Of a stretch of 10,887 nucleotides of DNA, positions 1 through 6,347 are shown one piece after another. Position 1 is the first letter of the stretch; the number at the start of each line of letters is the position of its first letter. Source of the stretch: Fusobacterium sp. (GTDB taxonomy: Bacteria; Fusobacteriota; Fusobacteriia; Fusobacteriales; Fusobacteriaceae); NCBI GenBank assembly GCA_020024855.1, contig JAHHTB010000057.1, forward strand, positions 1 through 10,887, given 5' to 3'. The translations under genes were made by a program, and so were the position numbers. The notes under the pieces are model-generated. The model worked only from the letters and a program-made list of their open reading frames with translations. It made no database searches and was not told where the DNA came from.

Positions 1-428
1 CTACTCATTCTTTTTAAAGCAATTATAGTTTTTTCATTTAGATGATTTATTTCAAAAAATTCCTCTTCTGTTCCTTCAAATTTTTGTAATCTCTTATGTA
101 AATATATTAAATTATGACTTGTTTTATATGTATTTTTATTTATATATCTACCTATTGATTGTTGTACCCAATAATAAGCATATGTTGAAAACTGTGTTTT
201 TGAGTTTATATTATATTTTTCTAACGCCTCTATTAAACCAAGTATTCCTTGTTGATAGCCGTCTTCAGTATTTCCATACCGAGAATTTATAGTTCCAACA
301 ACCCACAAATTGTATTTGATTATTTTATCTCTTGCTTCAAGATTTCCTTTCCTATACTCTAAGATCAACTTTTTAGCTTCTTCTCGTGATAATCTTTTTT
401 TAGTCCAATGCTTTAATTCAGCAACCAT
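1..428 (-). CDS. phage-encoded sigma-70-like factor (C-terminal part outside the window)
   Basis: Reading the minus strand from ATG at 428 gives 142 residues with no stop before the window edge, so the gene is partial. Residues about 28-97 match sigma-70 region 2: a basic N-terminal helix, NLWVVGTINSRYG (40-52), EDGYQQGILGLIEALEKYN (55-73, the region 2.1/2.2 core-binding helix) and FSTYAYYWVQQSIGRYI (80-96, the 2.3/2.4 melting and -10 recognition helix). Region 4 is expected beyond position 1 but cannot be seen. An upstream ATG at 437 is in frame, but AGGA lies only 2 nt from it and about 11 nt from ATG 428, so 428 is preferred. The start overlaps the end of the small gene at 418-522, suggesting translational coupling. 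It lies last among the early genes seen, after GemA. In Mu the activator Mor follows Gp16/GemA, so a role in middle/late transcription is inferred. Confidence 0.85.
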   Translation of the reverse strand, partial: MVAELKHWTKKRLSREEAKKLILEYRKGNLEARDKIIKYNLWVVGTINSRYGNTEDGYQQGILGLIEALEKYNINSKTQFSTYAYYWVQQSIGRYINKNTYKTSHNLIYLHKRLQKFEGTEEEFFEINHLNEKTIIALKRMS

Positions 429-522
429 ACTGCTCATCTTCCTGTTGTTTTGGAGAGTTTACTAAAAAATATTTTATTTTCTTTTTTCTCTTAAATAAAA
501 CTCTAAATATAGTCTTAAGCAT
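418..522 (-). CDS. small basic peptide upstream of the sigma gene (34 aa)
   Basis: A 34-codon frame starts at ATG 522 behind a strong GGGAGG Shine-Dalgarno site with 5-6 nt spacing, and ends at TGA 418-420. The product begins MLKTIFRVLFKRKKKIKYFL, an amphipathic or hydrophobic stretch broken by a run of lysines and arginines, followed by a polar tail. No family is recognised. The GGGAGG lies directly after the stop of the preceding 32-aa gene, and the end overlaps the sigma-factor start by 11 nt, so it sits in a tight translationally coupled run. It may be a genuine small protein or mainly a leader that delivers ribosomes to the sigma gene. The Shine-Dalgarno site and packing are the only support. 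Confidence 0.5.
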   Translation of the reverse strand: MLKTIFRVLFKRKKKIKYFLVNSPKQQEDEQYGC

Positions 523-532
523 TTTTACCTCC

Positions 533-631
533 CTACAAATAAAATTTATCCTCTATAATCATTCCTATTACTTTTCCTACTGCTGTACCTATTGCCACTG
601 CTATTCCTATTCCTACATAAAATTCAAACAT
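533..631 (-). CDS. glycine-zipper small membrane peptide (32 aa)
   Basis: ATG at 631 lies one base after the stop of the 100-aa gene, and the GAGGAGGAG that encodes the end of that gene is its Shine-Dalgarno site. The 32-residue product is almost entirely one hydrophobic segment rich in Gly, Ala, Ile and Val (residues about 5-26). It contains G15-TAV-G19-KVI-G23, a GxxxGxxxG glycine zipper, and has a short charged tail EDK. Such segments pack tightly in membranes and oligomerise, so an inner-membrane location is likely. Phage peptides of this kind include holin-like, Kil-like and exclusion peptides, but which of these applies, if any, cannot be told from sequence. It is co-transcribed between the 100-aa gene and the basic 34-aa gene. 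Confidence 0.6.
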   Translation of the reverse strand: MFEFYVGIGIAVAIGTAVGKVIGMIIEDKFYL

Positions 632-632
632 T

Positions 633-935
633 TTACTCCTCCTCTAATCCCAAATAATCTTTATCAGCCCAGCTCCATTGAAGACCATCAATATTCTCAT
701 ATCCCTCTAAAACTTTTACATTTAAAAATCCTTCTGCCTCTATTTCTTCTTTTAAAGTTATTCCTATTGTTTTTTTAAGCCCGGAATTTGTTATCAAAAA
801 ATCTCCTGAATCCAAATCCACACCTATTATTATTTCTTCTTTATCAGCCCAGTATCCTACTTTTACTTTCTGTCCTAGTTTAATTCCTTTATATTCAAGT
901 TCTTTGACTACTTCAATTTTTCCTTTTTTTGCCAT
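633..935 (-). CDS. hypothetical early phage protein (100 aa)
   Basis: ATG 935 directly abuts the stop of the gene before it (936-938), whose final GAGGAGGAA codons provide the Shine-Dalgarno site. The product is acidic overall with a basic start (MAKKGKIEVVKELE). A central part rich in beta-forming residues includes GIKLGQKVKVGYWADKEEI and GVDLDSGDFLI, compatible with a small beta-barrel or SH3-like fold. The motif W-A-D-K occurs twice (GYWADKEE near residue 30 and WSWADKDY near residue 90), which may reflect a weak internal repeat. No known family is recognised and no membrane segment is visible. Its place between GemA-side genes and the sigma factor suggests an accessory early function. The acidic LEEE tail probably exists because it doubles as the next gene's ribosome site. 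Confidence 0.75.
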   Translation of the reverse strand: MAKKGKIEVVKELEYKGIKLGQKVKVGYWADKEEIIIGVDLDSGDFLITNSGLKKTIGITLKEEIEAEGFLNVKVLEGYENIDGLQWSWADKDYLGLEEE

Positions 936-1379
936 TTATTCCTCCTCTATCAGAAAAATTTTTTCATTTTGTCTTTCTAACATTTTTTTTATACTTAACT
1001 TTGAAGTAAATAATATGTTATGGACTGTTACTTTTTTGTTCCAAAAAGATTCTTCAAATTCTTTTATTCCTTTTTTCTTCCCAGAGTTTTTAACATATGT
1101 TTTTTTAGCTTTCTCTCTTTCTTTTGCAGGAACAATATATTTAGTATGTTCATTTAGATATTGTGGCTTCTCTTTACCTTTTTCTGTTCCTGTATATAGA
1201 TAGTTATTTAAAAATAGAAGATAGATTACTCTATTTTTATAAAGATGAAATCTAAATACTAAATTATCTTTATTTATTCTTAATTTTAAAACTTCCATTC
1301 CTTCTATAAAATTTTTAGAAAGTTTTTTTTCTATAATTTTCCAGTCTTTTTTTATATCTATTTCTTTTTCTGCAACCAT
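936..1379 (-). CDS. hypothetical early phage protein, lysine-rich (147 aa)
   Basis: ATG 1379 has GGAGGGG about 8 nt upstream, inside the end of gemA, which this gene overlaps by 22 nt. The product is strongly basic in its second half (many KK/KE pairs, residues about 85-120), with a probable alpha/beta N-terminal half containing VLKLRINKDNLVFRFHLYKN. It ends in the acidic LIEEE. The mix suggests a soluble, possibly nucleic-acid-binding protein, but no family is recognised and no catalytic motif can be pointed to. It sits between gemA and the 100-aa gene in the early operon, where Mu-like phages vary greatly. Coding status is supported by its length, ribosome site and tight packing with both neighbours. 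Confidence 0.75.
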   Translation of the reverse strand: MVAEKEIDIKKDWKIIEKKLSKNFIEGMEVLKLRINKDNLVFRFHLYKNRVIYLLFLNNYLYTGTEKGKEKPQYLNEHTKYIVPAKEREKAKKTYVKNSGKKKGIKEFEESFWNKKVTVHNILFTSKLSIKKMLERQNEKIFLIEEE

Positions 1380-1744
1380 TTCTTTATCCCCTCCAAAATA
1401 TTTATAATCTTCGTTGCTTCTTTTTTAGAAAGAGCAGAAGGTGGTACAGAGTAACCAATGTTTCTTTCAATACAATCTTTTAATCTTTGATATGTATTTA
1501 CCTTGTATATTTCATCAGCTAAATGATTTATTCTGCTAAGTTGTGCTGGTGTTAAAACAGTCTCTTTCTTATATAATTTTGTTAAAGTTTCAATCATTAT
1601 TTTAGCTTGTTGAAAGCTCAATTGCTTTGAGCTTTCAACATTAAATCTTCCTTTTAACATTGCTCTATAATCTTCTTCTGACATTCTAATTTCAGCTTTT
1701 ATAACATGAATCTTTTTTATCTGTCCCTCACTTATTGGATACAT
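1358..1744 (-). CDS. gemA: GemA-like regulatory protein (Mu Gp16 family)
   Basis: ATG 1744 is preferred over the longer frame because GGAGGA lies 6-7 nt upstream. The 128-aa product shows the layout of Mu Gp16/GemA: PISEGQIKKIHVIKAEIRMS at the N-terminus, EEDYRAMLKGRFNVESSKQL (23-42), a helix beginning SFQQAKIMIETL (43-54), then a second half with LTPAQLSRINHLADEIY (64-80) and a C-terminal helix. Length is normal for a compact member. In Mu, GemA is an early protein reported to affect host DNA topology and host gene expression, and it lies just upstream of mor. Here it lies one base after the DUF3164 gene, a common pairing in Mu-like phages, and overlaps the next gene by 22 nt. The match is by remembered family pattern, not a search. 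Confidence 0.85.
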   Translation of the reverse strand: MYPISEGQIKKIHVIKAEIRMSEEDYRAMLKGRFNVESSKQLSFQQAKIMIETLTKLYKKETVLTPAQLSRINHLADEIYKVNTYQRLKDCIERNIGYSVPPSALSKKEATKIINILEGIKKWLQKKK

Positions 1745-1745
1745 A

Positions 1746-2402
1746 TTATTCCTCCATATCTGCATTTACTATGCTAAGTGGAAGATATACTTTTTTACCT
1801 TGCTCATCTTTATAATAAGCCTCTATAAATGTGCTTGATTTTACTGGCTTATATGCTTCTTTGATAATCTGAACTCCATCTTTTAACTCTTCATCATTAA
1901 TTTTTTCAGCAATTCTTTCAAGCTCAAGAACTCTTGATGCTTTTAAATTTCCATTTTTATCTTTTTTTAATAAAAGATTTATAAGTTCTTCCAGTTCTGC
2001 TTTTTCTCCTGCTGTAACTTTAGAAATATATCCTTTTACCTTTTCAATTCCTGCATGAACTGTGTCATCAAAGTTATCTGTTACTCTATGCCCAATTGTA
2101 ATAGAAAAACCTTCTGATGTTGTAAAAGTATGAGATTGTTGATTTTCTTTTACTCCATATAATTCACTTTTTAACTTTAATGCTGTTTCAAAATCTTCGA
2201 ACACTGATTTTTTTACTTTCGACAATGTTGTAGCAAGATCTCTTAATTTTTCAAAATTTCTTATAACTGTGTCTTCTACTACATTTTTATAGTCTTCTCT
2301 AGCTTTTTGCTTTCTTTCTTCCTTTTCCTTTTCTTCTCTTTTCATTTCTTCAAATAAAGCTCTCTTTTGTTCAGTTGTTAAACTTTTTATATCTACTGTC
2401 AT
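1746..2402 (-). CDS. DUF3164 family protein of Mu-like phages
   Basis: ATG 2402 is chosen because AGGAGGA lies 8-10 nt upstream; the frame extends further but without a ribosome site. The 218-aa product has a highly charged coiled-coil-like N-terminus (residues 10-60, rich in KE pairs), a central segment with VKENQQSHTFTTSEGFSI (84-101) and IGHRVTDNFDD (103-113), a helical region to about 180, and the C-terminal signature SSTFIEAYYKDEQGKKVYLP (189-208). That last block resembles the end of DUF3164 proteins, found in the early region of Mu-like phages near GemA. Biochemical function of the family is unknown to me. It begins one base after the preceding small gene, and its own MEE-stop region carries the ribosome site of gemA. 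Confidence 0.8.
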   Translation of the reverse strand: MTVDIKSLTTEQKRALFEEMKREEKEKEERKQKAREDYKNVVEDTVIRNFEKLRDLATTLSKVKKSVFEDFETALKLKSELYGVKENQQSHTFTTSEGFSITIGHRVTDNFDDTVHAGIEKVKGYISKVTAGEKAELEELINLLLKKDKNGNLKASRVLELERIAEKINDEELKDGVQIIKEAYKPVKSSTFIEAYYKDEQGKKVYLPLSIVNADMEE

Positions 2403-2403
2403 T

Positions 2404-2577
2404 TTAATTTTCCTCCTCATCAACTTTTACTCTTGCTATTAAAGAATCAACTTCTGCTAGTCTTCCTGTAATAATTGCTACTTTTTTCTCTGCAGTTTCT
2501 CTTACTATTTTTATCTGTTCTTTTAAATTCTTTTGTTTATTTAAAAGCCCTGTAAACTCTTCTTTTGTAACTCTCAT
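2404..2577 (-). CDS. small coiled-coil protein (57 aa)
   Basis: ATG 2577 follows AAAGGAG with about 5 nt spacing; a TTG at 2592 in the same frame is less likely because it lies upstream of that site. The product MRVTKEEFTGLLNKQKNLKE... is a single long amphipathic helix (residues about 5-50) with regular leucine, isoleucine and valine positions, suggesting a coiled coil or helical hairpin. It ends VDEEEN, whose GAGGAGGAA codons are the ribosome site of the DUF3164 gene. No family is recognised; many Mu-like phages carry short helical proteins here. It could partner the DUF3164 protein, which also has a coiled-coil-like N-terminus, but that is only inference from adjacency. Confidence 0.65.
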   Translation of the reverse strand: MRVTKEEFTGLLNKQKNLKEQIKIVRETAEKKVAIITGRLAEVDSLIARVKVDEEEN

Positions 2578-2604
2578 GCTTACTCCTTTCAAGCAACCTT
2601 TTTT

Positions 2605-2631
2605 AAATCAACACTATTAAAATCAACACTA
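2605..2631 (-). repeat. tandem duplication over a stop codon
   Basis: The 12-bp unit TAGTGTTGATTT (minus strand) occurs twice, at 2620-2631 and 2605-2616, 15 bp apart. The first copy contains the stop codon of the 80-aa gene and the second repeats it, followed by A-rich sequence before the next ribosome site. It looks like a small replication-slippage duplication with little functional meaning. Confidence 0.7.
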
Positions 2632-2871
2632 CTTAATAGCAAGTTTTTCATTTATCTTTCCTACAATTTTCTTTATATCACTATCTATTTCAAAGTATTT
2701 TTTCTTATTTTCCTTTGTATAAACTCCTTTATTTAATGCTATTATTACATCTTTTCTTTTAATAACGAGCTTTGAAAGCTCGTTTAATTCTGCATCTATA
2801 AGGATTGCTTCTTCTCCATAGTCTTTTACTAAAATCTCTTTTGCTATGTCCTCTAAAATTATATTTCTCAT
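2629..2871 (-). CDS. hypothetical early phage protein (80 aa)
   Basis: ATG 2871 has AGGAGGA about 6 nt upstream, placed right after the stop of the MuB-type gene. The product is helical: MRNIILEDIAKEILVKDYG at the N-terminus, a middle helix with LIDAELNELSKLVIKRKDVI, and a lysine-rich C-terminus. Nothing suggests membrane segments or catalysis, and no family is recognised. It lies directly downstream of transposase and ATPase genes, where Mu and relatives keep small early functions (in Mu, kil and gam follow B). It does not resemble Gam, which is longer. A short tandem duplication covers its stop codon. Confidence 0.65.
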   Translation of the reverse strand: MRNIILEDIAKEILVKDYGEEAILIDAELNELSKLVIKRKDVIIALNKGVYTKENKKKYFEIDSDIKKIVGKINEKLAIK

Positions 2872-2881
2872 ATTTTTCCTC

Positions 2882-3847
2882 CTACATTATTGAAAGCATT
2901 GTGATAGCTGCTTTAATATACTCTATTGTTATTCTTCCTTTTGTATCTTCAAAGTTTTCAGGTCTTGAAGCTATGTCTGAAGCTAGACTTAATAAGTTTG
3001 AAAGTTGTCTTGCAGATCCTTTTACTGTAAGATTTATATAATTTATCATTTCAGTAATTTCTTTATCTGCATAAAGATCTACTTCACTTCCTAAAAATTT
3101 TGTTACAATAAGCCTTATATCTTTGATATCTAAATCTTTTAAAGACATATTTATTACAGCTCTACTAAATAAATATTCATATTCTCCCCGTTGCGAGCAT
3201 ATTTGCTGTTTCAACTTTTCAGTTCCAGCAATTACTACTCCTATTCCTGTTTGGTCTGCTATACTTCTTACAATATCAATCACCTTTGGTTTTAAGTGTT
3301 CTCCCTCATCTATAATTAATATTGTTTCAGTAAATTTCAACATATCTTTTATATCTTCCTTTAAGTTTTCCATTCTGCCATGATAATCAAGTTTTAATTC
3401 TCTAGCAATTTTTCTTATCATAGTTACATCAGTTATATTGTTTTCAGCAGTTATAAATATACATCTTCCTTTATAACTTTTTACATATTCCTGCAAAGCA
3501 TGAGTTTTTCCTATTCCTGCTCTTCCAAATATATAAGCAATTTTTGCACTTTCAAGAAATCTTTCTTTAACATTAGAAGCCACATACTTCTGTATCATAT
3601 CTATTGTATAGAAAACTCTTTTCTTAACTTCTGTATCGGCAGAAAACTTAATTCTTTTCATAGTAGTTTTATGTCTATCTAAGAATGCCTGTACTTTTTC
3701 AGCTAATGTCTTCATATCTCCTTTATAAGTACCATTTCTAAATTCTGAAAGTGTACTTGTTCCTATACTCATTGCTTTTGCTACTTTTGAATAGCTGAAA
3801 CCATTATTTTCTACAAATTGCTCTAATTCTCTTCTTAATGCGTCCAT
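2882..3847 (-). CDS. B: MuB-type AAA+ ATPase, transposition target activator
   Basis: The 321-aa product has the two-part layout of phage Mu B. Residues about 10-60 form a helix-turn-helix (FSYSKVAKAMSIGTSTLSEF). Residues 95-320 are an AAA+ ATPase with Walker A GRAGIGKT (108-115), Walker B ILIIDE (176-181), and VVIAGTEKL matching the sensor-I region. MuB polymerises on DNA with ATP, selects target DNA, stimulates the transposase and contributes to target immunity, acting in the cytoplasm. ATG 3847 has AGAGGAG 5-6 nt upstream and lies 11 nt after the transposase stop, the classical A-B order. Length is close to that of Mu B. All key ATPase motifs are intact. The main alternative is a Tn552/IstB-type helper, but adjacency to a MuA-type transposase and the N-terminal HTH favour MuB. 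Confidence 0.93.
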   Translation of the reverse strand: MDALRRELEQFVENNGFSYSKVAKAMSIGTSTLSEFRNGTYKGDMKTLAEKVQAFLDRHKTTMKRIKFSADTEVKKRVFYTIDMIQKYVASNVKERFLESAKIAYIFGRAGIGKTHALQEYVKSYKGRCIFITAENNITDVTMIRKIARELKLDYHGRMENLKEDIKDMLKFTETILIIDEGEHLKPKVIDIVRSIADQTGIGVVIAGTEKLKQQICSQRGEYEYLFSRAVINMSLKDLDIKDIRLIVTKFLGSEVDLYADKEITEMINYINLTVKGSARQLSNLLSLASDIASRPENFEDTKGRITIEYIKAAITMLSIM

Positions 3848-3858
3848 TTTTCTCCTCT

Positions 3859-5715
3859 CTAATCAATCGTTTGATATATTCCATTACCAAGATATATTTC
3901 TTTTTTATTTTTCTTAACTTCAATATATTTCTGTTCTTCTTTTCTTTCGTAATTATATTCAATAACTCCTGTTTCTTCTCTTTCCTCCTCTCTGATATTA
4001 ATAATTTCTTTTTCAAGTTTTGCAATCTTTTTAAGTCTGTTTTTCTTAGCTTTAATTGAATCAATATCATTGCTCCAACCAGCTGTTTCAAGTTTTTCAG
4101 CTTTGCATAAAAACTCTCCAGTTTCTAAGTACACATAAATTATTCTTAAATTATGTGGATCAAATTTAATTTTAACTTTTTCCCGCTGATGAAAATATAA
4201 GTTCTCATGTACATAAGTATTTCCAAGATATTCAATACCATTCTGTTGAACTGTTCTTATCTCTTCATAAAGGAATAACAATCTTAATTTCTCATCTGAA
4301 AGCATTTTTCTTTGCCCTGTAGGATTTTCTTCATTAAAAACTTCTAGAGGTGTTCTATTATTCATTCCTTTACCTCTATGAGCTTTAAGTCCAGCTTGTC
4401 TTCTTAAAGCATAATAACCATGATTTTTATAATTTATGAAATTCTGAATTTCTGTTTCAAGTTCTTCCTGCTCTAGTATCATTCCTTTAGCAATTTTATC
4501 CATCGCAAAAGATCTCATTCTTTCAGGTCTTTCAATTATATTTCCACCTTTGTACGTGATAGATGCTTTTGTAAAAGTTTCTTTGAAGTCTACAAACCAT
4601 CTTTCAATATGCTTTGACTGAGCATTATAAGGAAGAGCATGAGATACTTCTAAGCCTAAACTTGCATAAATACCATCTAGTTCATCTGTTCCTTTAAGAA
4701 CTTTTGATTTATATGCTTTCCCGTTATCTGTAAATAATTGTTCAGGAACTCCATATTTTTCAATTCCTCTTTTAAGAGCTATTGCTATACTTTCAGTTGT
4801 TTCTGTCCATGAAAGTGTCCAGCCTGTAATAAGTCTACTTTTTACATCAATCCATACTATTAGTTTTGGAGAACCATAATATCTTTCCCCATTAGCTTTC
4901 TTTTTATTTCCTCTGTAGCACATCATTTCTAAATCATGTCCATCTGACATCCACACTTGCCCGGCTTTTATGTCATCATATCCTCTTACAACATAAGGAG
5001 TATAAGTATCTTTGAACTCTTTACTTCCCATTCTTGCCTTATCTTTTTCAATATTTGTCATGTCATTTTTTATATAATTTCTCATAGTTCCATAAGAAAT
5101 AGCTTCTGTTCCAAACATTGCTACAATTCTTTCATAAACAAACATCATATTTGGCTTATTTTTACTTTTATAAAGTCCTCTTATAGCTTCCAAAACCTCT
5201 GCATCTATTCTTCTCATTCCCTTATTAGCTCCATGCCCAGAACTAAGTGCTAAAGGATTAGTTTTATTTTTTAAATACACTCCGAACCATCTTCGTAAAG
5301 TAGGAACACTCAATTTTTTTATCACTTCCATTTGCTGAGGAAATTCTTTTTCTGCATTTACTACAAACTCCTCTACTATTTCCCCCTTACTGCCTGAAAG
5401 TGTATTGTATCTTTCTTCAAGTTTATTGCATAAAATATATCTTGCCCATGCTGTTCTCTGATTCCAAAGTGGAAGCTCATCTATTACATTTGCCTCTATT
5501 TTAGCTACTGTTCTTATTCTTTCAGGTTTAGTTGGAACTGCAGTCAAAGTTTTTAAATAGTTATCTACATCTTCAGCAAGATAAAAATTTTTATGTGTTC
5601 TACCTACTTTTTTCTTTACCACCTGCCATTTTTCTTTTTCTGCTAGTCTTAAAACCTGTGTTCTACTCTTTCCAAGTAGTTTTTCTAGCTCTTTACCTTC
5701 GTATTCTTTAACCAT
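3859..5715 (-). CDS. A: MuA-type DDE transposase
   Basis: The 618-aa product matches phage Mu A in length and domain order. A winged-HTH-like N-terminal domain starts VKEYEGKELEKLLGKSRTQV, followed by DNA-binding helices to about residue 220 (LRRWFGVYLKN at 140-150). An RNase H-like catalytic core follows, with D258 (WMSDGHDLE), D330 (LFTDNGKAY) and E371 (SKHIERWF) as the probable DDE triad. A beta-rich domain follows (about 475-540), then a lysine/glutamate-rich C-terminal tail where MuA contacts MuB and ClpX. It cuts and joins the phage ends to target DNA for integration and replicative transposition. ATG 5715 follows a GGGGG ribosome-site core 4-5 nt upstream. Gene B follows 11 nt downstream. 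No frameshift or lost catalytic residue is visible, so the element may be active. Confidence 0.95.
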   Translation of the reverse strand: MVKEYEGKELEKLLGKSRTQVLRLAEKEKWQVVKKKVGRTHKNFYLAEDVDNYLKTLTAVPTKPERIRTVAKIEANVIDELPLWNQRTAWARYILCNKLEERYNTLSGSKGEIVEEFVVNAEKEFPQQMEVIKKLSVPTLRRWFGVYLKNKTNPLALSSGHGANKGMRRIDAEVLEAIRGLYKSKNKPNMMFVYERIVAMFGTEAISYGTMRNYIKNDMTNIEKDKARMGSKEFKDTYTPYVVRGYDDIKAGQVWMSDGHDLEMMCYRGNKKKANGERYYGSPKLIVWIDVKSRLITGWTLSWTETTESIAIALKRGIEKYGVPEQLFTDNGKAYKSKVLKGTDELDGIYASLGLEVSHALPYNAQSKHIERWFVDFKETFTKASITYKGGNIIERPERMRSFAMDKIAKGMILEQEELETEIQNFINYKNHGYYALRRQAGLKAHRGKGMNNRTPLEVFNEENPTGQRKMLSDEKLRLLFLYEEIRTVQQNGIEYLGNTYVHENLYFHQREKVKIKFDPHNLRIIYVYLETGEFLCKAEKLETAGWSNDIDSIKAKKNRLKKIAKLEKEIINIREEEREETGVIEYNYERKEEQKYIEVKKNKKEIYLGNGIYQTID

Positions 5716-5728
5716 AAAAGCCCCCTAT

Positions 5729-6136
5729 TTAAAAGACTTTTACCCCAAGAAATTCCTCAATTTTCTTTTCTGTTTCAACATCTCTGTTCACATTAAGTCT
5801 TTTCACAATCCTTATTATCTTATTGATGTCTATATTTAATGCCTCTGCTAAGTCTGAAAGCCTTGTATCCTTTTCAAGTAAAATTTTTTGAAACTTTTTA
5901 TACTCTTTATCTCTATTTTTTATATAGTCAGGTGTTTTATTTATAAGTTCCCAAACCTCAACTTCTCTTTCTTTAAGTTCACCATTAACAAGCTTTTTCC
6001 AGTCGTAAAGGCTTAGATTTAAAGCTCTTTTTAATGAGGCTAAAGTCATTTCAGAATCTATTAAACCTTTTTTCAATTCTGTCATTCTAAATAGATTATC
6101 TCTATATACTTCTACTCTTTTCTCTAGTTCTGACAT
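5729..6136 (-). CDS. tandem helix-turn-helix protein upstream of the transposase
   Basis: The 135-aa product appears to contain two related helix-turn-helix units: MTLASLKRALNLSLYDWKKL (30-49) and TRLSDLAEALNIDINKIIRI (91-110). The second is followed by ETEKKIEEFLGV, as in the last helix of XRE-type domains. An internal duplication is likely. It would be a cytoplasmic DNA-binding regulator. Mu carries the small regulator Ner just ahead of A; this protein holds that place, so an analogous role in lowering early transcription is inferred, not shown. ATG 6136 has AAGGAG 8 nt upstream and overlaps the end of the 36-aa gene by 13 nt. The gap to the transposase is 13 nt, so co-expression with A and B is expected. 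Confidence 0.75.
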   Translation of the reverse strand: MSELEKRVEVYRDNLFRMTELKKGLIDSEMTLASLKRALNLSLYDWKKLVNGELKEREVEVWELINKTPDYIKNRDKEYKKFQKILLEKDTRLSDLAEALNIDINKIIRIVKRLNVNRDVETEKKIEEFLGVKVF

Positions 6137-6234
6137 TTCTCTATCTCCTTTTCTAATTTTTCACACATTCTTTTATATCCATGTTGTCCTCTTAAACTTT
6201 CTAATAATTCCTTTAATTCTTCAACTTTTACCAT
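6124..6234 (-). CDS. small helical peptide heading the transposition gene run (36 aa)
   Basis: ATG 6234 lies about 9 nt after GGGAGG, and the frame ends at TAG 6124-6126, overlapping the double-HTH gene by 13 nt in a different frame. The product begins MVKVEELKELLESLRGQHGY and ends KLEKEIEKCQN, a charged amphipathic helix or helical hairpin with two cysteines. No family is recognised. The strong ribosome site and the start/stop overlap with the next gene, the same arrangement as at the sigma gene, support translation. It may be a real regulator or a translational coupler for the double-HTH gene. Confidence 0.55.
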   Translation of the reverse strand: MVKVEELKELLESLRGQHGYKRMCEKLEKEIEKCQN

Positions 6235-6253
6235 AGCTTTATTCCTCCCTTTG

Positions 6254-6262
6254 TGGTATAAT
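6254..6262 (+). promoter_or_regulatory. extended -10 promoter for the small RNA candidate
   Basis: The sequence TGGTATAAT (TG at 6254-6255, TATAAT at 6257-6262) is a perfect extended -10 element on the plus strand, the same nine bases found in the repressor promoter. No good -35 is visible at 17 bp spacing (TAGCTT), but extended -10 promoters can work without one. Transcription would start near 6269. Confidence 0.6.
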
Positions 6263-6268
6263 TCAGCT

Positions 6269-6347
6269 AAGGCTTAATATATAAGCCCTCGCTGATGGCA
6301 GAGATAAGAAGAACCGTTCAAATTCAGATCTTATCTTTGCTTTTTTA
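6269..6347 (+). ncRNA. candidate structured small RNA, antisense to the transposition-operon leader
   Basis: In the gap between the recombinase-like gene and the 36-aa gene, the plus strand holds an extended -10 promoter, a short hairpin GGCTTA-ATATA-TAAGCC (6271-6287), and then a 12-bp stem GCAGAGATAAGA/TCTTATCTTTGC (6298-6309 with 6329-6340, one G-U pair) followed directly by six T (6341-6346). The last part is an intrinsic terminator, and it only works in the plus direction. No plus-strand gene lies upstream for it to serve, so a free RNA of about 75-80 nt is the simplest reading. It would be antisense to the early transcript just ahead of the 36-aa, double-HTH, A and B genes. A regulatory effect on those genes is inference; its targets are unknown. 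Confidence 0.55.
6298..6346 (+). terminator. intrinsic terminator of the small RNA candidate
   Basis: The 12-bp stem GCAGAGATAAGA / TCTTATCTTTGC has a 19-nt loop and is followed by TTTTTT. Within the loop, GAA and TTC around CCG could form a small inner hairpin. It overlaps the stop codon of the minus-strand recombinase-like gene (6345-6347) at its T tract. Confidence 0.7.

Noticed and set aside
904..1203. Plus-strand open frame of 99 codons opposite the 147-aa and 100-aa genes
   Set aside because: Phe/Ser-rich translation typical of the antisense of lysine/glutamate-rich genes, with no ribosome site; the minus-strand genes are better supported.
3804..4091. Minus-strand open frame of 95 codons overlapping the end of the transposase and start of the ATPase gene
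   Set aside because: Lies in an alternate frame of the lysine-rich transposase tail; both overlapping genes have clear family motifs and their own ribosome sites.
4957..5253. Plus-strand open frame of 98 codons inside the transposase gene
   Set aside because: Pure shadow of the transposase coding frame, no ribosome site or family resemblance.
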